Shown here piece after piece: positions 37,301 to 53,036 of a stretch of DNA of 64,000 bases. The notes under the pieces were generated by a model. The model was given only the letters and a program-made list of their open reading frames with translations. It was not told the origin of the DNA and ran no database searches. The stretch comes from Centrapalus pauciflorus (lineage: Eukaryota; Streptophyta; Magnoliopsida; Asterales; Asteraceae), in assembly GCA_020465985.1 (NCBI GenBank), contig JAANYP010003725.1:526501-590500 (forward strand), read 5' to 3'. A program made the translations under genes and the position numbers. Position 1 is the first letter of the stretch. The number at the start of each line of letters is the position of its first letter.

Positions 37301-39773
37301 ATAATTTGGTACATCTTCCATTAACTGTACAAACACATTTTGGATAATCAGTGCCACATGGACCATGGATCATGAAGTCACTGACCAACTTATAGAGTTC
37401 AGGGTCGTCATCTCTATTCAGAATCTCAGCACATGTAACTGGATCAATGTGTTCAGCTGTTGGGATTTTACAATCATGATGTAAAAAAACACATATGTGA
37501 CTATGAGGCAATCCACGCTTTTGAAACTCTATTGTATATACAACTGCAAAATAAATCAATAAGTAAATAAATATATAAATATATATGTATATATGTTTGT
37601 GTGTGTGTGTGTGTGTCATAAAAATGAGTTTATAAAAAGTAGATAAATAAGTAGTTAACATGTTCGAAAAGTTAATGTAGTACCTGCTTGAACAGGACCG
37701 AAAACATTATTTTTCTTCAAATCTTGTATTAAGTCATCAAGCTTGATTTTGAACAATCTGCATAAGATATCAGGTCTATCTTCCGCTCGAAGGCTTTTGT
37801 CCTCCAAAAACCTCACAATCTCAGACCATTTTGGGTTGCAGGTTAACGTCAAGAAAAGATCAGGATATCCAAACCACTTACAAAGTGTTATTGCATCTAA
37901 ATAATTTTGATGCATGTATCTGGCGCCACCAGTAAACGAAGAAGGTCGTATGACACGTTTCCCAGTAGATGATGCATTGTTGTTACCTTGTTCACGAGTC
38001 GTAGACAAATTATTGTAAGATTCAACTCTTAGGAGATTCTGTTGGTTACGTATAAAACATAATCGTTCAGATTCGATCATGGTATAAACGTCAACCAAAA
38101 ACTATTGAAACAACCTTCTAGAATTAAGTATCAATAAAAATTCATTGTGGCGATCTTGTATCCTATAGGCAAAAAATTCCCTCATTGTACATTTTGGACG
38201 CTTGCTAGATGCAGCATCCACAACACCTCTATGAAGAATGCCAACTGTATAGCCATCATCTCCGTAAGGAAAAAGAAGAGGGTATTGTAATGCAAGATAG
38301 GAAGGATGAAGTTCGTGTATTCATTGTAACTTTCCTGATTGGGTCTCTATGATGATATCTCTTTTGTCTAAATTGTCAACAATATCACCAACAATCAATG
38401 ATGCAACTTCAGAAGCAGTTGGAAGGTTATAAGTCCTTCCATCACGATCTCTTCGTCCAATAAGCCTCAATCTAACATTCTTGTAATCGTTTGCTTTATA
38501 CCGATCCCTAAACATCCTGTATGATCTCACAAGAATATTCTTGGCGTCCAGTAGGTCCTTGAGTTCCATGATTATTTGATGATCCATTGCATCACTTGTA
38601 GATTTAGAATCATCTTTCCTAAATTATGATTAAAACAATACAAATAAATATTATAAAGCGAATGTTAAATCAGAAAAGTATGAAGTAATTACAAAAATTT
38701 TAAAGACAAGCATACACATACCTGACTGCACCCGATCTGTTTTGAATTACATTATCTATGTCATAGATGTAAAGTTGTGCAAATTTTGCTTGTTGGCCAG
38801 TAGGAGGAATTAAACTAGCAATATTATGGTAGTTCTGCCCATGTAGTCTAAAGAAGTAAGGTGTTTTCCCTCGATTTAATTTTGAATCAACTTTTCCTCC
38901 CAAAAGATGTAAAATGAAAACATCATATTGAAACGTCTCATATTTTTTGGAAGTTCTTGCTTTTGGCATCCTGCTTTGTATAAAGATTCACCAGTAAATC
39001 AGGAGCCTTTTCGAAGTTTGGGAGCTCAAGCTTGCCATTTCCACAACAGAGATTAAAACATTTGTTTCTTCCAATTCTTTTGTTGTCATTACCTTCGGCA
39101 CCCCATAATTGTGCATTACAGACTTCACATGTGACAGTTTGGTCACCATGGTCAAGATAACATATGTTATACATTTTAATTAAAACACAAGAAATAAAAT
39201 CTGCAATGATCGATGTTTGTTTTTGGGTTAAGAAAGTAAGAATTACATGTGGATATGTCGTGATTAGCGCTCTCTCTGTTGTCAACAATAGATGAATCTT
39301 CACATATCGTCAAATCAATCACCGGGATATCTGTGGTATTCACATGTCTCCTTCTAAGCTTACGTGTTCCAACAGACAAACTCTTTGAAGAGTAAATGGA
39401 ATCACAGATAATCGACTGTGAAGGATTACTATGTTGAATCCGAACAAGAACATCATGCAATGACATTGTTGAAGGAGAGACACCTACCATCAAAGTAATA
39501 ACGTAATAATAGGAAGGATAATATAATCGAAGTTGTTTTTTTAATTGAAATATTTGTTTCGATCCATAACACGATATTAAATAAGGTTACCATTAAATAA
39601 ACAATGCATTCATAAACGTGAGTGTATTATTATATCAAGGATTATCAACTGCTAGTTGTAATGCGTTACAATGATGACATTATCATATTAACATAAAGTG
39701 GATATGAAATGTTGTTATGTCTAACATCATGACTTTTTTATTTAGTTCTTATGAAAAAAATATAATGACACAA

Positions 39774-40435
39774 TGTAACGACCCGATTATTTAATAAAAT
39801 TGATAATTAATATTTATTACGAAGAAATACAAATTCGGAATATTAATTAATATTGTGACACATAAATAAATGGTTGTGTAAATTATAATAAATAAAGTAT
39901 TGATTTATGAAGAAATGACCTTAAAAGAAATGGAAATAATTGTAGGGTCTAAATGGTAAATATGAAAAGTAAAAGGGCTAAAAGAAAAAAGAAGTTGCAC
40001 TTTTTTTGGCTTAAATGATACGCACACACTGTGTGTGTGTGTGTGTTCGTCCTCTTCCAAAAAAAAAAAGAAACAAAGAGAAGAAAGAAAAGAGAGAAAA
40101 GAGAAGAAGAAAAAAAATCTGATTTTGTTGGAAGCTTCATACGGTTTTGAAGATCCAAGAGGTACCAACTCTTATTTTTATAAATCTCTTACTTTTCTCT
40201 TCCCTCCACCATCTTCATATGAAAAAGATGAGAACTCAAATGGGTTTTTATGGAGATCTCTTAGAAATGGCTACATCCTGAAAGAAAATTATGAAATATG
40301 TTACATCCATTATTTAAAAGTATATTATACAAGTTTCTATGTATTTTGGTGGGTTTATCTCAAAAACCCAAATTTGAGTTCATATGAACCCTAGGTAATC
40401 TAAAAAGATGAAAATGATGTTTGGTGGTTAAAATG

Positions 40436-40476
<41 letters not shown>

Positions 40477-41817
40477 GGAATGATTTTACAACTCTTTGTA
40501 ATAAATATAGAGAAGTTTTGTTATTTTGGCATTAAATCCGTAAGGCAGAAAGTGCAATTCAACCTTGAAATATTCTGAAAAATTCGCTAAGTACGAATTT
40601 CGGATGGCCCGAAATTCGGATGGTTTTGGTCCGAATTTCGGATGGCCTAGGACCGAAATTGTAATTTTAATTACTTTTATTTTATGGGGTCTTTTGTCAT
40701 AATAGTCTATGACATCAATTAAGGAGAATAATTAGACCAAAATAATTATTGAGGTTTAATGCCGAAATTAGTTAAGTCTTACGACTAATGTATCCGGATC
40801 AATTTAAGAAATTATAAGCTGTGAGACTTATAATAAATTATACTATGAACCTATGTGTAAGGGTTTGACGGGTTAAAGTTCTTTGGAGATTATTACTCCT
40901 ACTTTGACGACTGTAACTCGGTTTTGAGGCCGAGAGCTTGTTGTACACCACTGTGAGTTCTAGCATTAATGTATTTATATGCATATCATGAATTGTATGT
41001 TATCGCTTTCGTATTCATTCTTGTCATTTACATGCTTTGCCATCACATACATTATTGTTGTCATATTAATCATTCGTTGACTTCTCCGCTGAGACGGTAA
41101 GCCTGTGTGTGTGGTAACCTAGCGGAATCATAATGGTAAGCTTGTGTGTGGTAACCATTATTGCCTGTAAAATGATAAGCTTGTGATCTGTGGTAATCGT
41201 ATGGCATCACTGTAAACTGCATATCGATAAGCCTGTGGTCTGTGGTAATCGAGCAGTAGATTGTAAACCCATTGTACGGTAAGTCTGTGTGTGGTAACCG
41301 CAATGTGGTAGCTTATTAGCCATTAGTTGGCCTCCTGTGATTGTTAATTAAATTCATGGCATTGCATGGCATCATTCATATATCGCATGATACTTTAATC
41401 TAGAAACTCACTAAACAACTTTGTTGTTTACCCGTTAGTTGATATTTCTTTTTAGGAACTGATAAGGGCAAAGGCCCGGCTGGCCCAAACTGATAGACAC
41501 TGATTGTAGCATGGTTAGGAGCTCCATATTTTGTTGATGATTGGGGTGGGAGTAGCAGACTTCCATTTTGGACTTACGCGAATTAGTTAATGATTACTAA
41601 TTCGTTTGTAATCAAATTGATGATTTAACATTGTGACCCCAATTACATTACTCCGTGATTTCAGACACTCTGTTGTGTTATATGCAAAGTGTTTGGAATC
41701 ACGTTGATGATTATTAAAGTATTAAAAGTTTTAATTTGACCGTATTTCCGCAAGTACTCTGTATAAATTAATGTATAATGGTATCGAAATACTCGTATTA
41801 GTTGTATGGGTGTTTCA
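39774..41817 (+). repeat. 5' LTR of gypsy#4
   Basis: The LTR runs from TGTAACGACC to GGGTGTTTCA, 2044 bp. It contains a GAAAGAAAAGAGAG-type purine-rich leader near 40065-40115, short (TA)n at 40441-40472, a CCGAATTTCGG palindrome cluster at 40569-40661 and five tandem hairpins at 41086-41304. Confidence 0.88.
41086..41304 (+). repeat. Five tandem covarying hairpins in gypsy#4 5' LTR
   Basis: Each unit has an outer stem, an inner 3-8 bp stem and a conserved loop near AAGCCTGTGTGTGGTA. Inner stems are GGT/ACC, ATAATGGT/ACCATTAT, TGAT/ATCG, CGAT/ATCG and CGGT/ACCG. Outer stems such as CCGCT/AGCGG, GCC/GGC, CTGC/GCAG and ATTG/CAAT differ from unit to unit but still pair. The loop stays nearly constant. 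Confidence 0.7.
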
Positions 41818-41820
41818 ATT

Positions 41821-41832
41821 TGGTATCAGAGC
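41821..41832 (+). other. Primer binding site of gypsy#4
   Basis: TGGTATCAGAGC, complementary to the tRNA-Met 3' end, lies three bases after the LTR. Confidence 0.85.
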
Positions 41833-42082
41833 TGGAGCTCATAGACAGAGTATAGTCGACGATACTCTACTCTGAGCACGGTTTCAGATGCTGGTATTGA
41901 CCCACCTAGGCGGCAATATTATAATAAATTCAATTGACCTTTGGCCTAGGATGAGATATTAATGGGTAGACTTTTAAGGTTTTAACTTAATGAAAGTATA
42001 ATTATGTATACGTATAGATGTTAAATGCACACTTTGGTGTGGAAGAAGTGTTGAACCGACCTGTAACTGTTTGTTGCAGACA

Positions 42083-45000
42083 ATGTCGGATAGACAGTCA
42101 AATAGTGTTCTACACTAGGAGGTAGAACATCCACATGTTGGGGGAGACAGAGATCAGTCTCAAGAATATGAAAGTGAATCCAATTTTCACACTGGTGGAT
42201 GGTCTAGAGAGAACCAGATGATGCAGATGATGGCTCAAATGCTGGAGCAAAATCGCCAGCAGAATAAATTGATGGCGCAGTTACTTGCTTCCCAGAATGT
42301 GCAGGGAAAGAAAAATAATGTTGAGGGCGAGCAAGCAAGTAACGATAATATTGAAGTCGTTGGAAGTGGAAGTAGGGCTGAAAAACCTAAGAATGAAAAA
42401 GACCGAAAGCACGGCTCCTCTAAGTCAAAGAAGGGGATGTCGTATAGAAATTTCATTGGTTGTCATCCTCCAGAGTTCAACGGACGTGCAACTGCTGCTG
42501 AGGCCTTAGACTGGATCAAGGCGATTGAGAAACTATTTCGAGTGACCGATGTCGGTAACGAAAGAAGGTGCAGTACGCGGCTGCACAATTCGTTAGTCCT
42601 GCCTTGACTTGGTGGGATTCTAAGGTTGAGATTTTGGGTTTGGATGCTGTGGCAAAGATGACCTGGAAAGAGTTCAAGACCAGGTTCGACAAACATTTCT
42701 GTCCGGCAGTTGCGGTGTAGAAAATAAAAAGAGATTTCCTTACGTTTCAGCAAGGAGAATTATCGGTGGATGATTATCTGATCGAGTTTAACTCGAAAGC
42801 GATGTTTGTGGGTCGGTAATTGCTGATGAAAAGCAAAAGACTGACTATTTTGTTGAAGGACTGCGAAGTGAGATTCGCGAGATGGTGACTGTTCGCGCGT
42901 TGGAATCATTTGAGAAAGCTGTGGAGTATGCGTGACTCCGGGAGTATGAATTGTTCCGTAGGGAACAAGAATCGTCTGGATCAAAGAAAACGAAGGTTGA
43001 ATCTTCGCCTGGGACGTTTAAACAACCCCAACAATCATTCTCAAAGAACGTGGACTCTCGTTCACGTTCCCAATCTTCCCGACATTCGAAGAAACCTGCT
43101 AATTCCAACAACTCTCAGTCCAAATCTCAGTATTCGAATTCAGTGCCTACTTGTAATCGATGCGGGAAGCTTCATCATGGGGAATGTTTGTCCCCTATTG
43201 TTTGTCATGGATGTGTAGAAGAGGGACATATACGTCCTGCGTGCCCCAAACATAGTGATGCGTGCTATGAATGTCGCCAGGTGGGCCACCTCGCTCGGAA
43301 TTGCCCGAAAAAGAAGTTAGCGGCGTCTGAAAGTAAAGGCTCAGTTGCAAAGCCTAGTTATGTTGGTGGTTCCTCCCAATCAAAGTGGAATCCGCATAAG
43401 CCTCAAGCTAGAGTCTACCATATTACAGTTGCCGAGGCGCAGGATGTGCCGGATGTCGTAACCGGTACTTTTCTTCTGAATTCTTTACCTACTATAGTAT
43501 TGTTTCATTCCGGTGCAAGCGTGTCTTTTAATTCTAAAGCATTTGCACGAAAGTTAGATGTTGTACCTTCTTTGATGCCTTTCCCTCTATCTGTTGATGT
43601 GGCAAGCGGGAAATCAGTATGTGCCACCCAAATATATTATGACTGTGTGCTGACCTTAGATGGACATAATTTTGATATCGACCTTGTCCCCATAGACACT
43701 AAAGAATTTGATATAATAGTTGGCATGGATTGTTTGGCCAATAATCTTGCCACTATTGCTTGTGCTAAAATAATTGTTCCTTTGTTCACGCCGGAAGGCG
43801 AAGAAATATTTGTGTATGGGGATAGACGTAAAAGGGAAGCTGCGGTTATTTCGGTGGCTAAGGCTCGGAAAAATCTAAGTAAATGTTGCACATGTTACTT
43901 GGCTTGTGTCTTGAATGCCAAGACGGAAGGGAAAAACCTCATGGATGTGCCAGTAGTTAATGAATATCCCGATGTATTTCCTGATGACCTACCAGGATTG
44001 CCACCGGACCGATCTGTAGAGTCTCAAATTAAGTTAGTGACGGGAGCTGCACCAATTGCGCGTGCTCCGTATCGTTTAGCACCTTCGGAAATGATGGCGC
44101 AATTGGAAGAACTGTTAGAGAAAGGGTTCATTCGGCCGAGTACCTCTCCATGGGGTGCTCCGGTTTTATTCGTGCGAAAGAAAGACGAAACCTTGCGAAT
44201 GTGTATAGATTATAGAGAACTGAACAAGGTGACTATAAAGAATAAGTATCCTTTGCCTCGTATTGATGACTTGTTCGATCAACTACAAGGAGCTGCTTAT
44301 TTCTCGAAAATAGACCTTCGTTCAGGGTATCATCAACTTAAGGTTCATGAGGAAGATGTGCCGAAAACTGTTTTTCGGACTCGATATGGACATTATGAGT
44401 TCTTAGTGATGCCTTTTGGGCTCACTAATGCTCCTGCGGCCTTTATGGACTTGATGAATCGTGTGTGCCGTTCAATGCTTGACAAGTCAGTTATAGTGTT
44501 TATCGACGACATCTTGGTGTATTCCAAGACGGAGGAGGATCATGCGGTTCATCTGAGGCGATTGCTCGAACTTCTTCGCAGCGAACAGTTGTATGCTAAA
44601 TTCTCGAAGTGTGAAATTTGGTTGCGGCAAGTGAAATTTTTAGGACATGTCCTATCTTGGGAGGGTGTTTCTATGGATCCCTCCAAGATTGAAGCCATTA
44701 AAAGTTGGGAAGCGCCTAGAAATGTTGCTGAGATTCGTAGTTTCCTTGGACTGGCCGGCTATTACCGACGATTTATTCAAGATTTCTCTAAAATAGCCAT
44801 CTCACTCACTTCGTTGACACGTAAGAATGTGAAGTTTGTGTGGGAAGAGCCACAGAATGCAGCATTTCAAACTCTGAAGAGTCGACTAACCGCTGCTCCG
44901 GTACTTGCGTTGCCGGAAGGGAACGAAGATTTTGCTGTTTATAGCGATGCTTCGATAAATGGATTGGATTGCGTGTTAATGCAACGGGGAAAAGTGATAG

Positions 45001-46765
45001 CTTATGCATCGAGACAACTTAAAGATTATGAGAAAAGTCGTCCGACTCATGACTTGGAGTTAGATGCTGTCACGTTTGCTTTAAAAATCTGGCGGCATTA
45101 CCTATATGGTACTAGGTGCCAATTATTTACTGATCATAAGAGTTTGAGACATATCTTTGATCAGAAAGAGTTAAACATGCGACAGCGACGTGCCATGGAA
45201 TTGATTAAGGATTATGACTGTGAAATCCTTTATCACCCTGGAAAAGCTAATGTAGTGGCTGACGCCTTAAGCCGAAAGAGATATCCGAAAGCGACTTGTT
45301 ATGCGCTAACGCATGTAGTTATGACTTCCTCTATCCTTGACGACATTCGGAAGTGGCAAATCGAGGGCCTTAAAGAGGAAAATATTAAGGCGGAAAGAAT
45401 GGTAGGTCAAAGTGTGTTATTAATCGATGGTAGCAACGGGTTGAAGATGTTTAGAGATCGCATTTGGGTGCCTAAGATCGGTGATGTGCGCAAGACAATT
45501 TTAGAAGATGGTCATAATTCGAAGTTCTCAATTCACCCAGGGAGTTCTAAAATGTATCAGGATTTGAAATCCGAATATTGGTGGCCCGGAATGAAGCGAG
45601 ACGTTGGTAATCATGTTGAACGGTGTTTGACTTGCTTGCGAGTCAAGGCCGAACATCAAAAACCATCTGGAAATTTGCAACCACTCGAGATACCTGAATG
45701 GAAGTGGGATCACATCACGATGGATTTTGTGGTAAAGCTTCCGAAGACCCAAAGACAACATGATGCTATCTGGGTTATTGTGGATCGATTGACGAAGTCC
45801 GCGCACTTTTTGCCGATACGAGAAAACTTTCCTTTGGAAAGATTGGCGTGAATGTATATCGATGAGATTATTGTACGCCATGGGATTCCAAAATCTATTG
45901 TTTCGGATCGTGACTCGAGGTTTACTTCGAGATTTTGGCAAAGTATGCAAGATCAGTTGGGGACGCGTGTCAATTTGAGTACCGCCTTTCGTCCCCAAAC
46001 TGACGGCCAAACAGAACGTACCAACCAGACGATGGAAGATATGTTGCGTGCGTGTGTAATTGAGCTTGGTGGAAATTGGGATACGCACCTACCACTAGTG
46101 GAATTCGTCTACAATAATAGTTATCATTCTTCGATAAAGATGGCTCCGTATGAGTCGTTGTATGGTCGTAAGTGTCGAACTCCGACGTGTTGGCGTGAAG
46201 CAAGCGAGAAACCGTTAGCGGGTCCCGAATTGCTTCAAAAGGCGCATGATAAAATTCAGACTATTCGTGAGCGAATCAAAGCGGCCCAAGACCGACAGAA
46301 AGCATATTCCGACAAACGTCACAAAGATATAGAGTATGCAGTAGGAGATTCAGTGATGCTGAAATATCTCCGTGGAAGGGGATAATGAGATTTGGAAAGC
46401 GAGGAAAGTTAAGTCCTCGATATGTTGGACCATTTCCAATTACCGAACGTATCAGAGCCCAAGCTTATAAATTAGAGCTGCCCGCTGAATTGGCCGAAAT
46501 CCATGACACCTTCCACGTTAGCTATTTGAAGAGAAGCCCGATCAGTCCTAAAGTGACCGTTCCTTTGGATGATGTGCAAATCGATGAGCGGTTGCGATAT
46601 GTCGAAGAACCAGAAAAGATTATCGGCGACAAAGTGATTAACCTAAGGAATAAGGAGATCGAGATGGTACTCATTTGTTGGAAGCACCACCGTGGATCTC
46701 TGATGACTTGGGAGACGAAGGCTGAAATGATGGCCAAATACCCCGCTCTGTTTGAAAGAATCTGA
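42083..46765 (+). pseudogene. gag-pol of gypsy#4
   Basis: The polyprotein starts at ATG 42083 and ends at 46763-46765. Gag (capsid near 42450-42900) is followed by three CCHC knuckles (CNRCGKLHHGEC, CHGCVEEGHIRPAC, CYECRQVGHLARNC) at 43150-43310. A protease near 43505 has its motif altered to LFHSGAS. RT carries MCIDYRELN and FIDDILVYS (44200-44530), and RNase H (VYSDAS) is near 44940. The integrase has an HHCC finger, MDFV, SDRDSRF and DGQTER (45500-46030), and the chromodomain (LRNKEIEMVLICWKHHRG) is near 46640. Breaks are stops at 42116, 42718 and 45849, and frameshifts near 42567, 42810 and 46366. RT has no intron-like segment, unlike gypsy#3. The long stretch 42951-45851 is open. Confidence 0.88.
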
Positions 46766-46781
46766 TTCCGTGGGCGGAATC
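46764..46781 (+). other. Hairpin between pol stop and 3' LTR of gypsy#4
   Basis: GATTCCG and CGGAATC form a 7-bp stem with a TGGG loop, overlapping the stop codon. A purine-rich AAGAGTGGAGGAA follows at 46787-46799, directly before the LTR. The position and shape match 1805-1824 and 29681-29698, but the stem sequence is different. Confidence 0.6.
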
Positions 46782-46800
46782 CTTTTAAGAGTGGAGGAAT

Positions 46801-49173
<2,373 letters not shown>

Positions 49174-49348
49174 CACAATAAGTTATCGTGTCATCAATAC
49201 ATACACAATTAACTTATTTTTATAAAATCATATAAATATATTAGACATAAAATTTGATAACTCAAGAGAGAAAATGTTTAAGTATAAAATTACATACAAA
49301 ATTAAGTAGTTAAATAAAATGAATTTAAACTTGGAGATGTTGTCAAAC

Positions 49349-49575
49349 CTGAGATGACATATTTTGAATTGCTTGTAGAAGGTTGATTAGAAATCTTGTA
49401 GTTACCTAAAAAGAATAATATGTATATATCGATGTAAAAACCAAATGTAATAATAGTAGAAAGATAGGTATGCATAATGTTTGAAAATTTATTATTATAT
49501 ATGTGACTATATTTTAATTACCAGTCCTATCCTATATTTGAGGAGTGCGAAACACATTTGATGAATGTAAATTGC
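49349..49575 (-). other. Possible small N-terminal exons of the Helitron gene
   Basis: Two short minus-strand segments have acceptor and donor signals at each end. 49575-49522 is preceded by TTTGATGCAG and followed by GTAATT. 49405-49349 is preceded by TTCTTTTTAG and followed by GTTTGA. Both lie between exon 1 and gypsy#4. The first has a stop in the favoured frame, so this call is tentative. Confidence 0.3.
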
Positions 49576-50230
49576 CTGCATCAAAATATGTTGTATGGAA
49601 TTTGTCAGTTATATATGATAAATGCACATGAATCAGTTTTTGACGACAAATATTTTGTCGACAATATGTAAGAGCTAAAACATTAAAAAAAATTAATGAG
49701 ATAAAAAACACTAAATGGTGTTTGGAAAAAAAACAATGCTTAATTTTATTAATTTTAACAATATTATTAATTTGGATAAATATATGTAATACAGATCTGC
49801 TTAAACCATGCAAAATATTTCTGATAAGAAATTACATTAGATTTATATAAATATGATAAATAATCATAATAGAGCTATATCATACAATAATCATAATAGA
49901 GCCAATAATCATAATTGCGAATCCAATAATAAATATAATGTAAAAAGGAAAAATACGAAAGCAAACGTAATATTATAATATATCGGTTTAAGATTTAAAA
50001 TTGATTGTGCTTGAAAAATAAAACTTACTGTTCGTGATATGTGTCATGGGATTTCTGATAGATTTAGTATTCAACATTGAAATATCACATGCTAAATGCT
50101 GCGATCGCTGAATATCAGTATAAAATTGTTGCGTTCCTGATTTTGAGTTATCATCTTTAAACTTCCTTTTCCTGTTATCTAAATACAACTTCCTCCTTTT
50201 TCTTCTTTCTTTTGCGTGAATATAATCCAT

Positions 50231-51220
50231 ATTACACTGTAGATTTGATCCACATTATTAGGCGAGTAAAATAAAAAAAATAAGTAAAACATGTCATGAT
50301 ATAATTTATCACACATTAGTGAAATGTATTATGCAAAAAAAAATAATAATAATAATTGCGTTGGACGTGAAATATACAAACAAAAATTAATAGTTTCAAT
50401 GGATGACGTTTTTTTTACAAAGAAAATCTTAAACTATATACTCAAAAGAAATATGATATTAAAGAAAAATGATTTTTAAAAATGATAATTAATTAATTAT
50501 GACATAATCAGAATTAAAAAATGTACATCTAGAGTAGTGCAGACACACACAAACGACACATTCTGCAATGAAGCAACTAAATTAAAATTTCATAAAGCTT
50601 AGATTTTTAAATCGTCTCAAAAGCATCACAAAAACTTTTAAAATTTTGAAAATTAATGACTATCAAATAAGATTTGAAAATGTATAGAGCACTAAAAGTA
50701 AGCTAAATTCCTCTTATAGATATATATATAGTAATGATTAATTGTTAAAATTAAATTTCAAAATTACTTTAAATAACTAATCGGTTACTTAAATATTATA
50801 ATAGATGGTACGGTTGTTCTTTATTTTCAAGTTTTCTATATTTAAATTTTAAGTTTAATTTTAATTTTAATTATGTAATGGTACGGTTGTTTGAAATATT
50901 ATTTAAAATTAATATTCAATATTTAATTTTAAATTAAATTATTTAATAATTTGATATTTAATGCTACGGTTGTTTCAAATTTTAATTTTAATTTTCAAAA
51001 TCTTTAAATAATTAATTGTTAAAATTAATGGCACGGTTGTTCGAAATATTCAATTTTAAAGCATTAGAGACTAATCTAATTATTTTTCATCAACATTAAT
51101 TCAAAACTAAAGTACATATTAATTTAGACGTATCAGCATACATATTTACATCTAAATAAAACATTTTGAAGCCATACATAATGTATCAAGTGTTTGTGTA
51201 CATACATATATACATACATA

Positions 51221-51226
<6 letters not shown>
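50231..51226. other. AT-rich Helitron 5' region with repeated TACGGTTGTT motif
   Basis: There is no gene here. 50735-51045 carries four spaced copies of AATGGTACGGTTGTTTGAAAT-like units in AT-rich DNA. A related block lies at 55045-55360. The Helitron 5' end probably lies in this stretch but cannot be fixed by eye. Confidence 0.5.
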
Positions 51227-51278
<52 letters not shown>

Positions 51279-51281
<3 letters not shown>

Positions 51282-52071
51282 AGGTTCCATTGAGAACTTT
51301 TGTGCATCGAGGCACAAAAGAACCTCCAATGTCCCTTGGATGAAAAGAATGTGTGGTTTAGATCAAATGGCAAAAGGGTAATTAAATAGAAAGTTTTATG
51401 CATCAAGTGCACATAATGAAATATGCGGAGGGGTAAAACAAGAATTATCCAATCCTCATTTAATTATTACATTTCCAAAAATAATACAAATTCAAATAAA
51501 AAAATAAAGATTCTGATGCATCATTGTTGTTCATTCTTTGTGTTCATCATCTTCATCCATTATCTTCATGTTCATCAACTTCGTATTTAACGTGATGCAT
51601 CGTTAATCCAAAAACCTTAATTTAACGTGATGCATCGTTAATTCAAACATGAATCGTTCATCGTTCCAACAAAAATTCGTACCTTCCAAAATGCATCTCT
51701 TAATCAAAAATCCAAAATGCACCTTAATTTAACGTGATGCATCGTTCATTCAAACATTAATCGTTCATCGTTCCAACAAACATTCATATCTTCCAAAATG
51801 CATCTCTTCATCATAAAATCCATATCTTAATCAAAAGCATGAGAGAGAGAGAGAGAGAGAGAGAAATAGGGAGGATAATGGGGAAGATTGTTAATGTGGG
51901 ATTTTAATACCTAAATTAACTCATAATTATCATTTAATGATTTTTAAAAATTAATTAATTTCATATATTTAATTTTCCCAATATGTCCTTTGTGCACCAT
52001 TGTTAGATTATCTGATGCACAAAAGTGCCTCGAGGTGCCCCGATGCACAAAAGTTCTCAATTGAACCTCAA
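51279..52071. mobile_element. Foldback element in (TA)n, family 2
   Basis: The left end AGGTTCCATTGAGAACTTTT and the right end (complement AGGTTCAATTGAGAACTTTT) form inverted repeats of about 28 bp that extend into GTGCATCG. The interior has no ORF. It contains several GATGCATC palindromes within AACGTGATGCATCGTTAA, and a GA tract at 51842-51865. (TA)n lies on both sides. Confidence 0.7.
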
Positions 52072-52155
<84 letters not shown>

Positions 52156-52224
52156 GGTAGTTATGTCTCATTGAAAGTTTATATATATATATGTATGTAT
52201 ATATATATATATTATAATATTATA

Positions 52225-52283
<59 letters not shown>
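52072..52283. repeat. (TA)n tracts with a short unique core
   Basis: TA tracts at 52076-52150 and 52190-52283 surround a unique segment at 52153-52188 whose inverted copy lies at 52627-52660. Confidence 0.85.
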
Positions 52284-52286
<3 letters not shown>

Positions 52287-52526
52287 GTGGGTTCAATGGA
52301 AAACCACTATGCACGTGAAAACCATGGAAACCTACACAAACCGTCCGATTTGGTGCATTTCATGAAAAACGCGGTGGCATGATCGTAAATAAGGTGATGC
52401 ATCACGCAGAAATTTTGATGCATCGCGCAGGATTTTGATGCATCGTGCGGGGAATTTGATGCATTTGTGGTGGTGCCGTGAGGTTTTCACAAGTTTTCAG
52501 GTGCATGGTGGTTTTCCATTGAACCT

Positions 52527-52529
<3 letters not shown>
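52284..52529. mobile_element. Foldback MITE in (TA)n, family 1, copy 2
   Basis: It has the same termini (GGGGTGGGTTCAATGG / CCATTGAACCTCCC) and the same GATGCATC-based core as 20751-21016, shortened by one core unit. (TA)n lies on both sides. Confidence 0.75.

Positions 52530-52619
<90 letters not shown>
52530..52619. repeat. (TA)n microsatellite
   Basis: A TA tract of about 90 bp follows the family 1 MITE copy 2. Confidence 0.95.
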
Positions 52620-53036
52620 GCATAAATAAACTTTCAATGAGACATAACTACCATTTATCATAATATAAATGGAGAAAAATGAAGATATGAACTAATGAAG
52701 TATGTAAGAGTGGTGGGAGTACCCACCTTTCCCAAACCCACCTTTCTGTACACGTCAGCGCCACATCAGCTTTTCGCTCTCCACCTTTCCCCACTTTTCC
52801 CCACCTTTCTAACTAGGAAATATCCACATTTCTTAACCTTTCCATCTTTCTTAATTTTTTTAACATTAAATTAATTTTAACTAACAAAACAAATACTAGA
52901 ATTAAAATAATTAATTTCATAAAATATTTAAAAACTATTACATAAACTAAAAATTAAAAATTACCGAATTAAAATAAAAAAAATACATAACAATAAATAA
53001 AAACTAAAATTATGATTGAACATTAAAAAATACAAA

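Larger units (their letters stand above)
52153..52660. repeat. Inverted repeat flanking the family 1 MITE
   Basis: AAATGGTAGTTATGTCTCAT... at 52153-52184 and its complement at 52627-52660 are about 32 bp each and essentially perfect. They enclose (TA)n and the MITE at 52284-52529. Confidence 0.7.

Noticed and set aside
40035..40394. Lysine-rich ORF in gypsy#4 LTR (also 47073-47333)
   Set aside because: It is a translation of the purine-rich leader of the LTR and ends differently in the two LTR copies.
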